From positions 1 to 5,594 of the forward strand of contig JAHHRO010000075.1 of NCBI GenBank assembly GCA_020025755.1: a stretch of 5,594 bases of DNA, written 5' to 3'. The notes under the pieces were generated by a model that was given only the letters and a program-made list of their open reading frames with translations, had not been told where the DNA came from and ran no database searches. How positions within the stretch are numbered: the first letter of the stretch is position 1; each line of letters starts with the position of its first letter. Position numbers and translations under genes: made by a program. Below are positions 4,778 through 5,594 of this stretch, piece by piece. The DNA is from Butyricicoccus sp. (GTDB taxonomy: Bacteria > Bacillota > Clostridia > Oscillospirales > Butyricicoccaceae).

Positions 4778-5594
4778 TTGCTCACACTTAGAAACTGGGT
4801 TCTGTCTGCCCCCGACGGGGCGGACAGGCTCATTGGATACGACGGCGAAAACCTTGCGCGGACGCTCGCCGTCTCCGTGGACGATCCGGCACGGTGGCAG
4901 TTCAAATTTGAACTGCGCTTTTCAGATGGCAAGGTCAATATCCTCGATGCATCCGTTCGTGGGAATATCGTTTCCAGCGAGCTCAAGGAAAGCTACCTTT
5001 CGGCGGCAGGTCCTTGTGAACTACAGGTGCGCGGCTTATCCGGTGGGCGCGAGATCAAGTCCAATGTGCTTGGTATGATGCTCTGCGAAAGCATCAATGC
5101 CGGCACGGAATTTTCCGCCCCAAGCGAATTTGAACAGCTGGAACACAACCTCACGAACATCAAGGAACAGGTGATCGCGGCGACCGGACAAGCGCAAGGT
5201 TCTGCCGAGCGAGCGGAGGCTGCCACACAGAAAGCGGAAGGCGCACAGCAGGGAGCGGAAGAAGCCGCCGGACGCGCAGAGACGGCGGCGACCAAAGCGG
5301 AAAGCTTCTCCAAAAATGCACCCAAGGTACAGGACGGAAATTGGTGGGTCTATAACCCTGCATCCGGCAAGTATGAGGACAGCGGCCAGAAGGCGCAGGG
5401 AGACAAAGGCGAACAAGGCGCACGCGGCGAAACCGGTTTGATCGGTCCGGCAGGACCACAGGGCGCGAGAGGCGAAGCTGGTCCGATCGGTCCGGCAGGA
5501 CCGCAAGGCGAAAAAGGACAGCAGGGTGACCAAGGACCGAAAGGTGAGACCGGCAAGGGGCTTCGTATTCTGGGCAAGTACGAAAGTCTGGACG
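4778..5594 (+). CDS. Phage-type tail fibre/baseplate protein, collagen-like (3' end cut)
   Basis: The first 272 codons are present; the gene runs off the window. It starts at TTG 4778 behind a strong ribosome-binding site. Residues about 1-110 form a beta-rich head (RNWVLSAPDGADRLIGYDG near the start, then LKESYLSAAGPCELQVRG and SNVLGMMLCESINAG). This is the pattern of N-terminal domains of BppU-like baseplate and fibre proteins in gut Firmicute prophages. Residues about 117-183 are Ala/Glu/Gln-rich and probably form a trimeric coiled coil (EFEQLEHNLTNIKEQ first). A spacer with WWVYNPASGKYEDSG (189-203) leads to 18 consecutive Gly-X-Y triplets (Gly at 208 to 259), a collagen-like shaft. The sequence GKGLRILGKYESLD begins the next domain. 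The probable role is a virion adhesin or baseplate component that binds the host cell surface. It is more GC-rich than the genes upstream by eye, and no other virion gene is in view, so prophage edge and orphan domesticated gene both remain possible. A spore-surface collagen protein (BclA type) is less likely given the phage-like head. Confidence 0.82.
   Translation, partial: MLTLRNWVLSAPDGADRLIGYDGENLARTLAVSVDDPARWQFKFELRFSDGKVNILDASVRGNIVSSELKESYLSAAGPCELQVRGLSGGREIKSNVLGMMLCESINAGTEFSAPSEFEQLEHNLTNIKEQVIAATGQAQGSAERAEAATQKAEGAQQGAEEAAGRAETAATKAESFSKNAPKVQDGNWWVYNPASGKYEDSGQKAQGDKGEQGARGETGLIGPAGPQGARGEAGPIGPAGPQGEKGQQGDQGPKGETGKGLRILGKYESLD
5417..5506 (+). repeat. Two tandem 45-bp units in the collagen-like tract
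   Basis: Two adjacent copies (5417-5461 and 5462-5506) encode GARGETGLIGPAGPQ and GARGEAGPIGPAGPQ. They differ at only two residues and share the core GGTCCGGCAGGACC. They look like a recent in-frame duplication inside the Gly-X-Y shaft, a place where fibre length can change by repeat slippage. Confidence 0.85.

Noticed and set aside
5350..5577. Minus-strand Gly/Pro-rich frame resembling collagen
   Set aside because: The near-palindromic GGTCCGGCAGGACC units make the reverse strand also read as Gly/Pro. It is a mirror of the true + strand Gly-X-Y tract.

Overview
The window looks like a chromosomal segment of an endospore-forming low-to-mid GC Firmicute of the class Clostridia. A gut Ruminococcus/Oscillospiraceae-type genome is my best guess, but it is only an inference from gene style. 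All supported genes lie on the + strand. Shine-Dalgarno sites are strong (AGGAGG type), GTG and TTG starts occur, and several intrinsic terminators are visible.

Positions 1-3543 hold a compact sporulation locus. A 48-residue two-helix membrane protein (43-189) has its stop codon inside the ribosome-binding site of a 26-residue gene (201-281). That small gene aligns without gaps to SpoVM, the amphipathic peptide that marks the outer forespore membrane. An intrinsic terminator (292-328) and a possible sigma-E-type promoter (327-355) follow. Next is a 494-residue protein with SPOCS-like repeats and a C-terminal LysM domain (391-1875), matching SipL, the clostridial SpoIVA partner. After 16 nt comes spoIVA (1892-3370), the 492-residue coat-basement ATPase. 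A perfect 14-bp hairpin terminator (3504-3543) closes the block. Read together, this is the module that builds the spore-coat basement: SpoVM marks the membrane, SpoIVA polymerises on it with ATP, and SipL ties SpoIVA to the coat.

Positions 3544-4574 form a second transcription unit with its own promoter-like sequence. It encodes a 167-residue P-loop kinase resembling deoxynucleoside-monophosphate kinases (3637-4140) and a four-helix membrane protein (4163-4507). It ends in a strong hairpin (4538-4573).

Positions 4575-4777 hold no convincing intact gene. There are overlapping short frames, one of which is interrupted by TAG and ends exactly at the next start codon. From 4778 to the end of the window runs the start of a TTG-initiated phage-type tail-fibre or baseplate protein. 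It has a beta-rich head domain, an Ala/Glu-rich coiled coil and a collagen-like Gly-X-Y tract. No other virion gene is visible, so it is either the edge of a prophage or an orphan phage-derived gene next to the sporulation locus.
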